Below are positions 8,453 through 17,650 of a stretch of 64,000 nt of DNA, piece after piece. The position numbers and the translations under genes were made by a program. Below the pieces are notes generated by a model. The model saw nothing but the letters and a program-made list of their open reading frames with translations, was not told the origin of the DNA and did not search any database. The stretch is from positions 62,001 to 126,000 of the forward strand of contig NZ_CALPCV010000002.1 in NCBI RefSeq assembly GCF_943193095.1, given 5' to 3'. How positions within the stretch are numbered: the stretch's first letter is position 1; the number at the start of each line of letters is the position of its first letter. The stretch comes from Parasutterella muris (GTDB taxonomy: Bacteria; Pseudomonadota; Gammaproteobacteria; Burkholderiales; Burkholderiaceae_F).

Positions 8453-9418
8453 TTAATTTGCCCACGCTTTGCCGCGGGCAGCTTCAAGGCTGCGAAGAAT
8501 TTCTTTGAGCTTCATGGTGTCTTTCATGAAAGCTCGGATACCTTCGTCAAGTTTGAAGGACGCCATTTCGTCCTCACACATGGCGAGACGCCATTGGGAT
8601 TCGGTCATCGGTTTGCGGCAGAGCGGCTGTACCTTGGCTTTGTCAAGCTGCGGCTCAAACGCTTCTTCACTCTCAGAGAGCTCCTGAATGAGCGCAGGAG
8701 AGATCGTCAGCAAGTCGCAGCCCGCGAGCGCGATGATCTGATCCTTATTGCGGAAGCTCGCGCCCATGATCTGAGTCTCGGATCCCATGCCTTTAAGCAG
8801 ATGGAAGATGTTTGTCACGCTCTTGACGCCGGGGTCGTTCACGCCGCGGTTTTCGGATTCAACCCAGCTTTCGCCGGCTTTTTTCTTGTACCAGTCATAG
8901 ATGCGGCCGACAAATGGCGAAATCAGAGTCGCTTTGGCGTTTGCTGCGATTTCAGCCTGAGCGGCCGAGAAAATCAGCGTCAGGTTGCAGTGGATGCCTT
9001 TCTCTTCGAGAACCTTGGCGGCCTGCACGCCTTCCCAGGTTGCAGCAATCTTAATAAGTACGCGTCCTCTGCCGATGCCTTTTTCCTGATAGAGCGCGAT
9101 AATGCGGCGCGCTTTCGCAACGGTCTTTTCGGTGTCAAAAGACAAAGAGGCGTCGACCTCTGTGGAAACACGTCCCTTCACATGCTTGAGAATCTCAGAG
9201 CCGAAATTGACTAGCACTCGGTCGGCGGCGTCTTCAAGAGATTCGGCGCTGAGCGCGGCCTCATTAAGAAGCGGCTGATAATCAGCGACATTGGCCGCCT
9301 TGAGAATAAGAGAAGGATTAGTGGTCGCATCCTGAGGCTGAATCTTAGCGATGGAGGCGATGTCGCCGGTGTCGGCGACGATGGTTGTAAAGGATGAGAG
9401 TTTGTCAACCTGTTTCAT
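8453..9418 (-). CDS. tal: Transaldolase (TalB type)
   Basis: This pentose-phosphate enzyme moves a dihydroxyacetone unit between sedoheptulose-7-phosphate and glyceraldehyde-3-phosphate. The 321-aa length and the motifs DATTNPSLILKA near residue 31 and VLIKIAATWEG, whose lysine forms the Schiff base, identify the classical 35-kDa class. It lies 30 nt upstream of gmk. Sedoheptulose-7-phosphate is also the substrate of GmhA, encoded close by on the other strand at 10895. Confidence 0.95.
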   Translation of the reverse strand: MKQVDKLSSFTTIVADTGDIASIAKIQPQDATTNPSLILKAANVADYQPLLNEAALSAESLEDAADRVLVNFGSEILKHVKGRVSTEVDASLSFDTEKTVAKARRIIALYQEKGIGRGRVLIKIAATWEGVQAAKVLEEKGIHCNLTLIFSAAQAEIAANAKATLISPFVGRIYDWYKKKAGESWVESENRGVNDPGVKSVTNIFHLLKGMGSETQIMGASFRNKDQIIALAGCDLLTISPALIQELSESEEAFEPQLDKAKVQPLCRKPMTESQWRLAMCEDEMASFKLDEGIRAFMKDTMKLKEILRSLEAARGKAWAN

Positions 9419-9603
9419 GATTTTATGTTCTTCAGATACGCTGAATAGTCAGCCAAAATGCAATTAATCTAAACAGATTATCACAGATGAAATCAAAGAG
9501 ATACCTCCGGACTGCTTAGAGTGCGCTCTCAAGGATGCGGGAAAGCCTTGGTGAAGACTCCGTAAAAACAGTACTGAGAGGCATAAAGGCACGTAAATTG
9601 CAT

Positions 9604-9612
9604 TGATATAAT
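9604..9612 (+). promoter_or_regulatory. Extended -10 promoter element upstream of carA
   Basis: TGATATAAT is an extended -10 box (TGn plus a perfect TATAAT) about 95 nt before the carA start. No good -35 box lies 17 nt upstream, which is usual for extended -10 promoters. The rest of the 289-nt intergenic region shows nothing else clear. Confidence 0.5.
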
Positions 9613-9707
9613 CAAAAAGTTTAGTCGGAGAATGAGCTTCGGCTGACGCAATCTCAACAAATGCGATCGGGACCGAAACGGCGTCTCGATGGTGATACGG
9701 AGTCATA

Positions 9708-10898
9708 GTGAAAACAAAACTAATTGATGACACCCGACCCGAAGCAGCCTTAGTGCTTGCGGACGGAGCTGTTTTTGTAGGCCGGTCGGTCGGAGTTCCC
9801 GGCATGACTGTCGGAGAAGTGGTTTTTAACACAGCGATGACCGGCTACCAGGAAATCCTCACAGATCCCTCTTATACAGGTCAAATAGTTACATTAACTT
9901 ATCCGCACATTGGTAATGTCGGAGTTAATCAGGAAGACGTCGAGTCTTCCGATGTTCATGTCGCCGGACTGGTGATTCGCAGCGAATCCCCGGTGGTTTC
10001 CAACTGGCGAAGCCAGCGAAGCCTCGGCGAATATCTCAAACAGAACGGCATTGTGGCGATCGCCGAAGTCGACACAAGACGCCTGACGCGAATTCTCAGA
10101 ACGAAGGGCGCTCAGCCCGGATGCATTGTCGCTGCGGCTTGCGGCAAACTCACCGAAGCGCAGATCGCGGAGGCTGCCAAAGCGGCTGCTGAGGCGCCGC
10201 GTATGGTTGGTCAGGAACTCGCCAGTCAGGTCAGCACCACCTACCGCTACGAATGGGGCGAAGGAACATGGCGCATGGATAACGGCTACGGCCGCCCCGG
10301 CTCCTTCCAGCCCGAGGAATATCCCTACACCGTAGTGGCATGGGATTTCGGTATCAAGGAAAACATCCTTCGTCTTTTAGCCGATCGCGGTGTCCATGTG
10401 GTCGTCGTGCCGGCTAAGACAACATTTGAAGAAGCGATGGAAGTCAATCCTGACGGTATTTTCCTTTCAAACGGTCCGGGAGACCCCGAACCGTGCGATT
10501 TTGCGATTGAAGTGGCTCAGAAAGCGATTGCCGCGCGCATTCCGCTCTTTGGCATCTGCCTCGGGCACCAGATCCTGGGTCTTGCCTGCGGCGGCCGAAC
10601 ACTCAAGATGAAGTTCGGTCACCACGGCGCGAACCATCCGGTCGTTGATCTCGAAACCAAGCGCGTCTATATCACCAGCCAGAACCACGGCTTCATGGTG
10701 GACGCCGATACACTGCCCGAGAACGTGAAAGTGACGCACCGCTCACTTTTTGACGGCTCTCTGCAGGGCTTCGAGCTGACAGACGCGCCGGTTTTCTGCT
10801 TCCAGGGACACCCGGAAGCGAGCCCCGGACCGCACGATATTCAGGATCTCTTCAACCACTTCCTCGACAAGATTCAGGAAGCTAAGAAAAGTCTATGA
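9708..10898 (+). CDS. carA: Carbamoyl-phosphate synthase small (glutaminase) subunit
   Basis: CarA releases ammonia from glutamine and channels it to CarB to make carbamoyl phosphate for pyrimidines and arginine. The protein has 396 aa. The N-terminal CPSase domain has GEVVFNTAMTGYQEILTDPS. The class I amidotransferase domain has the nucleophilic cysteine in GICLGHQILGLA and the His/Glu pair in CFQGHPEASPGP. The start is GTG with GGAG upstream. It overlaps gmhA by 4 nt. Confidence 0.96.
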   Translation: MKTKLIDDTRPEAALVLADGAVFVGRSVGVPGMTVGEVVFNTAMTGYQEILTDPSYTGQIVTLTYPHIGNVGVNQEDVESSDVHVAGLVIRSESPVVSNWRSQRSLGEYLKQNGIVAIAEVDTRRLTRILRTKGAQPGCIVAAACGKLTEAQIAEAAKAAAEAPRMVGQELASQVSTTYRYEWGEGTWRMDNGYGRPGSFQPEEYPYTVVAWDFGIKENILRLLADRGVHVVVVPAKTTFEEAMEVNPDGIFLSNGPGDPEPCDFAIEVAQKAIAARIPLFGICLGHQILGLACGGRTLKMKFGHHGANHPVVDLETKRVYITSQNHGFMVDADTLPENVKVTHRSLFDGSLQGFELTDAPVFCFQGHPEASPGPHDIQDLFNHFLDKIQEAKKSL

Positions 10899-11509
10899 AA
10901 GATCAAATTCAGCAAGTAAAAGCTGCGCTTGAAGAAGCGCGCTCCGGTCTCAATAACCTGATTGCCAACGAAGAAGCGCTCGAGCGCGTCGCTCAGGCTG
11001 CGAACCTGATGATCGCCTCGCTTAAAAACGGCGGCAAAGTCATGTCCTGCGGCAACGGCGGCTCGCTCTGCGACGCAATGCACTTTGCCGAGGAACTTTC
11101 GGGCAGATTCCGCCAGGATCGGCCCGCGATCGCCGCGATGTCGCTTGCCGATCCTTCACATATGTCCTGCGTGGCCAATGATTTTGGATACGAATATGTG
11201 TTCTCCCGCTTTCTTGAGGCGGTAGGAAAAGAAGGCGACGTTCTTCTTGCGATCACAACGAGCGGCACAAGCAAAAACGTGGTTAAAGCCGCTCAGGCTG
11301 CAAAGGCGCGCGGTGTGCGTGTGGTCGCGCTCACCGGAAAAAGCGGCACCCCGATATGCGAACTCGCGGATGTGGCGATCGTGACGCCTGCCGGGCGCTT
11401 TGCCGATCGTGTGCAGGAGCTGCATATCAAGCTCATTCACATCATGATCGAGCTCATTGAAGCCGGACTTGCAGAATCAACCGAATCTAAGGAAAAAGAA
11501 AATGCCTAA
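10895..11509 (+). CDS. gmhA: Sedoheptulose-7-phosphate isomerase (SIS domain)
   Basis: GmhA converts sedoheptulose-7-phosphate to D-glycero-D-manno-heptose-7-phosphate, the first step of ADP-heptose synthesis for the LPS inner core. The 204 aa match GmhA closely: SCGNGGSLCDAMHFAEELSG, then NDFGYEYVFSRF, ITTSGTSKNV, and RVQELHIKLIHIMIELIE with the catalytic Gln and His. The usual His in GGSHCDA is Leu here. The start overlaps the carA stop (ATGA) and its end overlaps carB by 8 nt, so it is translationally embedded in the car operon. A DiaA-like replication role is a less likely alternative. Confidence 0.85.
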   Translation: MKDQIQQVKAALEEARSGLNNLIANEEALERVAQAANLMIASLKNGGKVMSCGNGGSLCDAMHFAEELSGRFRQDRPAIAAMSLADPSHMSCVANDFGYEYVFSRFLEAVGKEGDVLLAITTSGTSKNVVKAAQAAKARGVRVVALTGKSGTPICELADVAIVTPAGRFADRVQELHIKLIHIMIELIEAGLAESTESKEKENA

Positions 11510-14500
11510 GCGCACTGATATTAAATCCGTTCTTATTATCGGAGCGGGTCCTATTGTCATCGGCCAGGCCTGCGAATTCGACTATTCCGGCGCGCAGGCC
11601 TGTAAGGCTCTTCGCGAGGAAGGCTATAAGGTCATTCTCGTCAACAGCAACCCCGCGACGATTATGACGGACCCCCAGACAGCCGATGTGACATATATTG
11701 AGCCGATTACCCGCGAGGTGGTGGAACGCATTATCGCTAAGGAACGCCCTGATGCGATTCTGCCGACCATGGGCGGCCAGACCGCGCTGAACTGCGCGAT
11801 GGATCTTGCCAAGCACGGGGTACTCGAAAAATACGGAATCGAACTAATCGGCGCTTCTCCCGCCGCGATAGAAAAGGCCGAAGACCGTCTGAAATTTAAG
11901 GAAGCGATGGACAAGATCGGCCTTTCGAGCGCCCGATCCGGCATCGCTTACTCGCTGGACGACGCTCTTAAAGTGCAGGTCAAGATCGGATTTCCCGCGA
12001 TTATTCGTCCGAGCTTCACGCTCGGCGGAACCGGCGGCGGTATCGCCTACAACATGGAAGAATTTATCCAGATCTGCACACGAGGTCTTGAACTTTCTCC
12101 GACGCATGAGCTTCTGATTGAAGAATCGCTGCTCGGCTGGAAAGAGTACGAGATGGAGGTGGTTCGTGACAGCAAAGACAACTGCATTATCGTCTGCTCG
12201 ATCGAAAACCTGGATCCGATGGGTGTTCATACCGGTGATTCGATTACCGTGGCGCCGGCTCAGACTCTGACCGATAAAGAGTATCAGGTCATGCGTGACG
12301 CCTCGATCGCGATTTTGCGCGAGATCGGTGTTGATACGGGCGGATCCAATGTGCAGTTTGCGGTCAACCCGAAGGACGGCCGTTTGGTCGTTATCGAGAT
12401 GAATCCTCGCGTGTCCCGCTCTTCAGCTTTAGCCTCCAAAGCGACCGGGTTCCCGATCGCTAAGATCGCCGCGAAACTTGCGGTGGGCTATACACTTGAC
12501 GAATTGAGAAATGAAATCACGGGCGGCGCGACACCGGCCTCATTTGAACCGACCATCGATTACGTGGTTGTTAAAGCTCCGCGTTTTGCTTTTGAAAAAT
12601 TCCCCAAAGCCGATAAGCGTCTGACGACTCAGATGAAATCCGTCGGCGAAGTCATGGCGATCGGTAGAACGTTCCAGGAAGCCCTTCAGAAAGCGCTGCG
12701 CGGCCTTGAAACCGGTAAAGACGGTCTCAATGAGATCAGCACGGACAAGGCTCAGATTCATCACGAAATCAGTGAGCCCGGTCCTGACCGTCTCTGGTAC
12801 CTGGCGGATGCCTTCCGTTTGGGTTACTCCGTTAAAGAGGCCCATCGCGTCACAAAAATCGATCCGTGGTTCCTGGTTCAGATCAAGGAACTTGTGGATA
12901 TCGAAGGACGCCTCAAGGAGATGGAATTTGCCGAACTGACCAAGGAAGAGCTTGTTTATCTGAAGAAGAAAGGTTTCTCCGACAGACGTCTGGCAAAACT
13001 GCTCCGCGTGACGGAAGACGGCGTACGCACACTGCGTCATAAACTCGGAGTTCGTCCGGTTTATAAGCGCGTGGACACCTGCGCGGGAGAATTTCCCACG
13101 GATACCGCTTACATGTACTCCACCTATGAAGAGGAGAGCGAAGCGAATCCGACCGACCGCAGAAAGATCGTTGTGCTTGGCGGCGGCCCCAATCGCATCG
13201 GTCAGGGTATTGAATTTGACTACTGCTGCGTGCATGCTTCCATGGCGCTGCGCGAAGACGGTTTCGAAACCATCATGGTGAACTGCAACCCGGAAACCGT
13301 TTCCACGGACTATGACACCAGTGATCGTCTCTATTTCGAGCCGGTGACGCTGGAAGATGTACTTGAAATCATCGATGTGGAAAAACCGGAAGGCGTGATT
13401 GTTCAGTACGGCGGCCAGACTCCGCTGAAACTTGCCCGCGCGCTCGAAGCCAACGGCGTGCCGATTATCGGTACAACACCGGACTCCATTGATGCGGCAG
13501 AAGACCGTGAAAGATTCCAGCATCTGCTTCAGGATCTCGGTCTGCACCAGCCGCCCAACCGTACCGCTCATACCGAAGAGGAAGCGATTCGCAAAGCCGA
13601 AGAAATCGGCTACCCGTTAGTGGTCCGTCCGAGCTACGTGCTTGGCGGCCGCGCGATGGATATCGTGCATGAAAGAGGCGAGCTTGAGCGCTATATGCGT
13701 GAAGCGATCAAAGTAACGTTTGACTCTCCGGTTCTGCTCGATCGATTCCTTGATGATGCGGTTGAAATGGACGTGGACGCGGTTTCCGACGGCAAAGAAG
13801 TTCGTATCGGCGGCGTGATGCAGCACATTGAACAGGCAGGCGTCCATTCGGGCGACTCCGCCTGCTCCATTCCTCCGTATTCTCTTGATCCGCAGATTGT
13901 GGAAGAGGTCAAGCGTCAGACTCGCCTGATGGCCAAAGCGCTCGGCGTGGTCGGCCTGATGAACGTTCAGTTTGCGATTCAGCACGCCTTTACGGATCAT
14001 CCGGAAATCTTCGTGCTGGAAGTGAACCCGAGAGCCTCGAGAACCGTTCCGTTTGTCTCCAAGTCCACCGGTCAGCAGCTCGCTAAGATTGCGGCCCGCT
14101 GCATGGCAGGAAGAAGTCTTGAAGAGCAGGGCCAGCCCGTTGAAGTGGATCTGGATCACTACAGCGTTAAGGAAGCCGTCTTCCCGTTTGCCAAGTTCTT
14201 GGGCGTCGATCCGGTCCTCGGACCTGAAATGCGTTCAACAGGTGAAGTCATGGGTGTCGGCAGAAGCTTCGGCGAAGCGCTCTTTAAGAGCCAGATCGGC
14301 GCGGACTCCGCGATTCCGAGAGAAGGCCGCGTCTTTATTTCCGTTAAGGATGAAGACAAGCCGAGACTGCCGCAGCTTGCCAAGCAGTTCGTCGATGCGG
14401 GTTACCAGCTTGTCGCGACACGTGGCACCGCAAAAGTGATCCGCGAAGCGGGCTTTAAGTGTGAAGTCGTCAACAAGGTTTCCGAGGGTCGTCCCAACGT

Positions 14501-14723
14501 GGTAGACGAACTGAAGAACGGCAATATCAATCTTGTGATTGCTGTTGCCGCCGAAAACCGCTCGGAAATTGCCGACGCCTCCGCAATCCGTATCGCGAGC
14601 CTTGCCAACCATGTGACTTTCTATACGGCGATGGCAAACGCGCTGGCGGTCATAGAAGGCATTCAGCATATGGACGACACCGAGGTGTACGCCCAGCAGG
14701 AACTGCACGCTAAACACAGTTAA
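11502..14723 (+). CDS. carB: Carbamoyl-phosphate synthase large subunit
   Basis: CarB makes carbamoyl phosphate from bicarbonate, ATP and the ammonia delivered by CarA. I chose ATG 11502 (MPKRTDIKSVLIIGAGPIVI), which has AAGGA upstream and gives 1073 aa, the length of the E. coli protein. Two homologous ATP-grasp halves are visible, each opening with a GxGP.xIGQ element (GAGPIVIGQACEFDYSG and GGGPNRIGQGIEFDYCC). A C-terminal MGS-type allosteric domain follows (ATRGTAKVIREAGF). The final gene of the overlapping carA-gmhA-carB set is followed 50 nt later by argF. Confidence 0.97.
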   Translation: MPKRTDIKSVLIIGAGPIVIGQACEFDYSGAQACKALREEGYKVILVNSNPATIMTDPQTADVTYIEPITREVVERIIAKERPDAILPTMGGQTALNCAMDLAKHGVLEKYGIELIGASPAAIEKAEDRLKFKEAMDKIGLSSARSGIAYSLDDALKVQVKIGFPAIIRPSFTLGGTGGGIAYNMEEFIQICTRGLELSPTHELLIEESLLGWKEYEMEVVRDSKDNCIIVCSIENLDPMGVHTGDSITVAPAQTLTDKEYQVMRDASIAILREIGVDTGGSNVQFAVNPKDGRLVVIEMNPRVSRSSALASKATGFPIAKIAAKLAVGYTLDELRNEITGGATPASFEPTIDYVVVKAPRFAFEKFPKADKRLTTQMKSVGEVMAIGRTFQEALQKALRGLETGKDGLNEISTDKAQIHHEISEPGPDRLWYLADAFRLGYSVKEAHRVTKIDPWFLVQIKELVDIEGRLKEMEFAELTKEELVYLKKKGFSDRRLAKLLRVTEDGVRTLRHKLGVRPVYKRVDTCAGEFPTDTAYMYSTYEEESEANPTDRRKIVVLGGGPNRIGQGIEFDYCCVHASMALREDGFETIMVNCNPETVSTDYDTSDRLYFEPVTLEDVLEIIDVEKPEGVIVQYGGQTPLKLARALEANGVPIIGTTPDSIDAAEDRERFQHLLQDLGLHQPPNRTAHTEEEAIRKAEEIGYPLVVRPSYVLGGRAMDIVHERGELERYMREAIKVTFDSPVLLDRFLDDAVEMDVDAVSDGKEVRIGGVMQHIEQAGVHSGDSACSIPPYSLDPQIVEEVKRQTRLMAKALGVVGLMNVQFAIQHAFTDHPEIFVLEVNPRASRTVPFVSKSTGQQLAKIAARCMAGRSLEEQGQPVEVDLDHYSVKEAVFPFAKFLGVDPVLGPEMRSTGEVMGVGRSFGEALFKSQIGADSAIPREGRVFISVKDEDKPRLPQLAKQFVDAGYQLVATRGTAKVIREAGFKCEVVNKVSEGRPNVVDELKNGNINLVIAVAAENRSEIADASAIRIASLANHVTFYTAMANALAVIEGIQHMDDTEVYAQQELHAKHS

Positions 14724-14733
14724 TTATTGAAAC

Positions 14734-14749
14734 GCGCCCGCAAGGGCGC
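14734..14749 (+). other. Intercistronic hairpin with GNRA loop between carB and argF
   Basis: GCGCCC-GCAA-GGGCGC is a perfect 6-bp GC stem closed by a GCAA tetraloop. No T-run follows, so it is more likely to stabilise or process the carB-argF message than to terminate it. Confidence 0.45.
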
Positions 14750-14773
14750 TCTATGAAGTAAAGGAAAAGCAAA

Positions 14774-15778
14774 ATGCCTTTTAATCTTAAAAATCGCTCA
14801 CTTCTGAGCCTTGTCAATCACACAGCTGAAGAAATCGATTATCTCGTCAGTCTTGCTGAAAATCTTAAAAAGGCAAAACAGACCGGTACTGAAGTACAGC
14901 ATCTGCAGGGAAAGAGCATCGCTCTGATCTTCGAAAAGACCTCCACTCGTACCCGCAGCGCTTTTGAAGTCGCTGCCTATGATCAGGGCGCCAACACCAC
15001 TTTCTTTGATCCGCAGAGCTCGCAGATCGGCCACAAGGAAAGCATTAAGGATACAGCCCGCGTACTCGGATCTATGTACGACGCGATCGAATTCCGCGGC
15101 TACAAACAGGAAACTGTGGAAGAACTGCACGAATACGCAGGCGTTCCGGTCTTTAACGGTCTGACAGACGAATGGCATCCGACACAGATGCTGTGCGATC
15201 TGCTCACGATGAAAGAAAGCTGTGGCAAGCGCTGGAAAGACATCTCTTACGCTTATGTCGGCGACGCTCGCTTCAATACCGGCAATTCTTTACTGCTCGT
15301 CGGCGCGAAGATGGGTATGGATGTTCGTATCGCCGCACCGAAAGAATACTGGCCGAGCCAGGAACTCATCGATATGTGTGAAGAATTTGCCAAGCACTCC
15401 GGTGCTCGTCTGCTGATCACGGAAGACGTGAAGGCGGCCGTTAAGGGTGTTGACTTCATTCATACCGACATCTGGGTTTCCATGGGCGAACCCAAAGAAG
15501 TCTGGGATGAACGCATCAAAGCGCTGCTGCCGTATCAGGTTAACAAAGCCATGATGGACGCGACCGGCAATCCGGATGTGAAATTCATGCACTGTCTGCC
15601 TGCTTATCACAACACAGAGACCAAGGTCGGAGAAGCGGTGATCGCGGCTCATCCGGAACTTGCCAACGGTGTTGAAGTGACGGAAGAGGTGTTTGAATCG
15701 CCCGCTTCCATCGTGTTCCATCAGGCCGGCAACCGCCTGCACACGATCAAGGCGGTTATCGTCTCCTCTTTAGCGTAA
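14774..15778 (+). CDS. argF: Ornithine carbamoyltransferase
   Basis: The enzyme joins carbamoyl phosphate to ornithine to give citrulline, so it uses the product of the genes directly upstream. Its 334 aa contain the carbamoyl-phosphate loop STRTRSAFE (near residue 56), the HPTQMLCDLLT motif and the ornithine-site motif HCLPAYH. The length is typical of anabolic or catabolic OTCases. No arginine deiminase or carbamate kinase lies nearby, so the anabolic role is preferred. Confidence 0.95.
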   Translation: MPFNLKNRSLLSLVNHTAEEIDYLVSLAENLKKAKQTGTEVQHLQGKSIALIFEKTSTRTRSAFEVAAYDQGANTTFFDPQSSQIGHKESIKDTARVLGSMYDAIEFRGYKQETVEELHEYAGVPVFNGLTDEWHPTQMLCDLLTMKESCGKRWKDISYAYVGDARFNTGNSLLLVGAKMGMDVRIAAPKEYWPSQELIDMCEEFAKHSGARLLITEDVKAAVKGVDFIHTDIWVSMGEPKEVWDERIKALLPYQVNKAMMDATGNPDVKFMHCLPAYHNTETKVGEAVIAAHPELANGVEVTEEVFESPASIVFHQAGNRLHTIKAVIVSSLA

Positions 15779-15875
15779 GCAGATAGAAGACCGCTTTCTT
15801 ACAGCGCTTTTTGGTTTCAAAGAAGCGGCGGGAAGGGAGCGGTTGCGCTATCATTATGCATCCTTAAATGTATTT

Positions 15876-15909
15876 GGGCGGTTAGTTTTGACCGCCCTAG
15901 ATTTTTTTT
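15876..15909 (+). terminator. Terminator inside the greA 5' leader
   Basis: GGGCGGT (15876-15882) and ACCGCCC (15891-15897) form a perfect 7-bp stem, followed by TAGA and eight T (15902-15909). The T-run ends only 7 nt before the greA ATG, so a transcript from a promoter in the argF-greA gap would be cut short before greA. This is the layout of the GraL leader RNA in E. coli. Confidence 0.8.
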
Positions 15910-15916
15910 GTAGAAG

Positions 15917-16390
15917 ATGGCTATTCCAATTACTGCCCGCGGGGCAAAAATGCTTAAAGATGAGCTTCATCGTTTGAAGACGCAGGATCGTCCTGCTGTT
16001 GTTCAGGCGATTGCCGAAGCTCGTGAAAAAGGGGACCTCTCTGAAAATGCGGAATACGATGCCGCCAGAGAATCTCAGGCCTTTATTGAAGGCCGAATCA
16101 TGGAGCTCGAAAGCAAGATTTCGCAGTTCCAGGTGATTGATCCGACGACGCTGCCCAACAACGGTCGTGTTGTGTTCAGCGCGACTGTGACGATTGAGGA
16201 TGTGGAAACAGGAGACCGTCAGCGCTTTCAGATCGTTGGTGCCGACGAAAGCGACACGAAAGCTGGCCGTATTTCCATCGCCAGCCCGATCGCGCGTGCG
16301 CTGATCGGCAAAAATGAAGGCGATGTCGTAGAGGTTCAGGCCCCGAAGGGCGTGAGCGAGTACGAAATCATCGCCGTTGAATTTATTTAA
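15917..16390 (+). CDS. greA: Transcription elongation factor GreA
   Basis: GreA enters the RNA polymerase secondary channel and stimulates cleavage of backtracked RNA. Its 157 aa comprise an N-terminal coiled coil with the acidic tip (GDLSENAEYDAARE) and a C-terminal FKBP-like domain ending in VSEYEIIAVEF. The start follows a terminator T-run, and no clear Shine-Dalgarno sequence is seen between them. The greA-yhbY-rlmE neighbourhood is conserved in Burkholderiales. Confidence 0.96.
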   Translation: MAIPITARGAKMLKDELHRLKTQDRPAVVQAIAEAREKGDLSENAEYDAARESQAFIEGRIMELESKISQFQVIDPTTLPNNGRVVFSATVTIEDVETGDRQRFQIVGADESDTKAGRISIASPIARALIGKNEGDVVEVQAPKGVSEYEIIAVEFI

Positions 16391-16407
16391 AGCGAAAGCT
16401 AGGGCGT

Positions 16408-16938
16408 TTACTCTTCTTCTTTGAGGACGCCTTTGTTTTTCATGTGGGAGCCGAGCGCTTTGCCCTTGGCTCCGACCGCTTTGACCTGACCCTTCGGGGT
16501 CTTTCCCTTTTTAAGGGTCTTGGCCCAGGGCGCGTTCTTTGCGCCGCTCTTCTTGCTGTTGATCTTTTCCGTTAGACGTTTGCGATTGTTGCGCGCTTTT
16601 GCGCCGGTCCTGCGCACACGGTCCATCGGAGCGGGTTTCTCTTCGTCTTCTTCCTCCTTTTCAGGAATCGGGCGATAAAGAACAAAGAGCTTACCGATCA
16701 GCTGGATTTTGGCGGCGCCGAGTTTTTCCGCGAGTTCTTCATAGATCGCGACGCGTTCTTCGCGGTCGTCGCTCGGAACACGAACTTTGATGAGACCGTG
16801 AACATTCAGTTCGCGGTCGACTTCTTTAATGACAGCGTCTGTCAGGCCGTTGGAGCCGAGAAGGACGACCGGGTCAAGGTGATGCGCCTGGGCTCGAAGT
16901 GCGATGCGCTCGTCCCTTGCGAGTTTTAATTGTGTCAT
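16408..16938 (-). CDS. yhbY: YhbY family RNA-binding protein with long basic tail
   Basis: The first roughly 95 residues form a CRS1-YhbY (CRM) domain, a ribosome-associated RNA-binding fold. LRAQAHHLDPVVLLGSNGLT and the GKLFVLYRP strand are recognisable, and the family takes part in large-subunit maturation. The remaining 80 residues are an added tail: an acidic EKEEEDEEK stretch, then Lys/Arg-rich sequence. That makes 176 aa against about 97 in E. coli. It is divergent from rlmE, another 50S maturation gene, with 42 nt between their starts. Confidence 0.85.
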   Translation of the reverse strand: MTQLKLARDERIALRAQAHHLDPVVLLGSNGLTDAVIKEVDRELNVHGLIKVRVPSDDREERVAIYEELAEKLGAAKIQLIGKLFVLYRPIPEKEEEDEEKPAPMDRVRRTGAKARNNRKRLTEKINSKKSGAKNAPWAKTLKKGKTPKGQVKAVGAKGKALGSHMKNKGVLKEEE

Positions 16939-16980
16939 GATTGATGAATCTCCTTATAAATTTTGTAAGAGTTTAACCTT

Positions 16981-17625
16981 ATGCCGGTCTCAGAAAAGAA
17001 ATTACGCTCAAATCCAGCGTGGATAAAAAGACATCTCACGGATCCGTTTGTAAAACGCAGCGTTCAGGAGGGCTACAGAGCTCGTTCGGTTTACAAGCTC
17101 ATGGAGATCGATGATAAAGACAAAATCATTAAACCCGGAATGTCTGTCGTTGATTTGGGCGCCGCGCCGGGTTCATGGACCCAGATTGTGAAGGAGCGCC
17201 TGACGGATAAAGAAGGCAGGCTCGACGGAAAAGTCATCGCAATGGACATTCTGCCGATGGATCCGATCGAAGGCGTGCATTTTCTGCAGGGTGACTTCAG
17301 AGAGCAGGAAGTTGCGGATCAGCTCACGGAACTGCTTGAAGGTGAAAAAGTCGACGTGGTGCTTTCGGATATGGCGCCGAATCTCTCCGGCGTAGCCGCC
17401 GCCGACGCTGCGCGCTGCCTGCTTTTGAACGAGCTTGCGCTTGACTTTGCCAAAGAGAATCTGAAGCCTAACGGCTTCTTTGTCTGCAAGGTGTTCCAGG
17501 GCAGCGGTTACTCGCAGTATATCGAGGCCTGCAAAAAGACCTTTAAGAAAGTCTCCGTGCGTAAACCGGAAGCCTCGAGAAGTTCTTCGGCGGAAGTTTA
17601 TGTAGTAGCGAAGAACCTGAAATAA
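16981..17625 (+). CDS. rlmE: 23S rRNA 2'-O-methyltransferase RlmE (FtsJ/RrmJ)
   Basis: RlmE methylates the ribose of U2552 in the 23S A-loop late in 50S assembly. The 214-aa protein has the SAM motif DLGAAPGSWTQIV and the K-D-K catalytic residues in ARSVYKL, LSDMAPNLSG and CKVFQGSG. It usually precedes ftsH; here dnaE lies between them. A terminator follows. Confidence 0.95.
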   Translation: MPVSEKKLRSNPAWIKRHLTDPFVKRSVQEGYRARSVYKLMEIDDKDKIIKPGMSVVDLGAAPGSWTQIVKERLTDKEGRLDGKVIAMDILPMDPIEGVHFLQGDFREQEVADQLTELLEGEKVDVVLSDMAPNLSGVAAADAARCLLLNELALDFAKENLKPNGFFVCKVFQGSGYSQYIEACKKTFKKVSVRKPEASRSSSAEVYVVAKNLK

Positions 17626-17650
17626 CGCGGTTTGAAAACGTTCTTTTTAA

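Noticed and set aside
12540..13571. A 343-codon open frame opposite carB
   Set aside because: Shadow of the conserved carB coding sequence.
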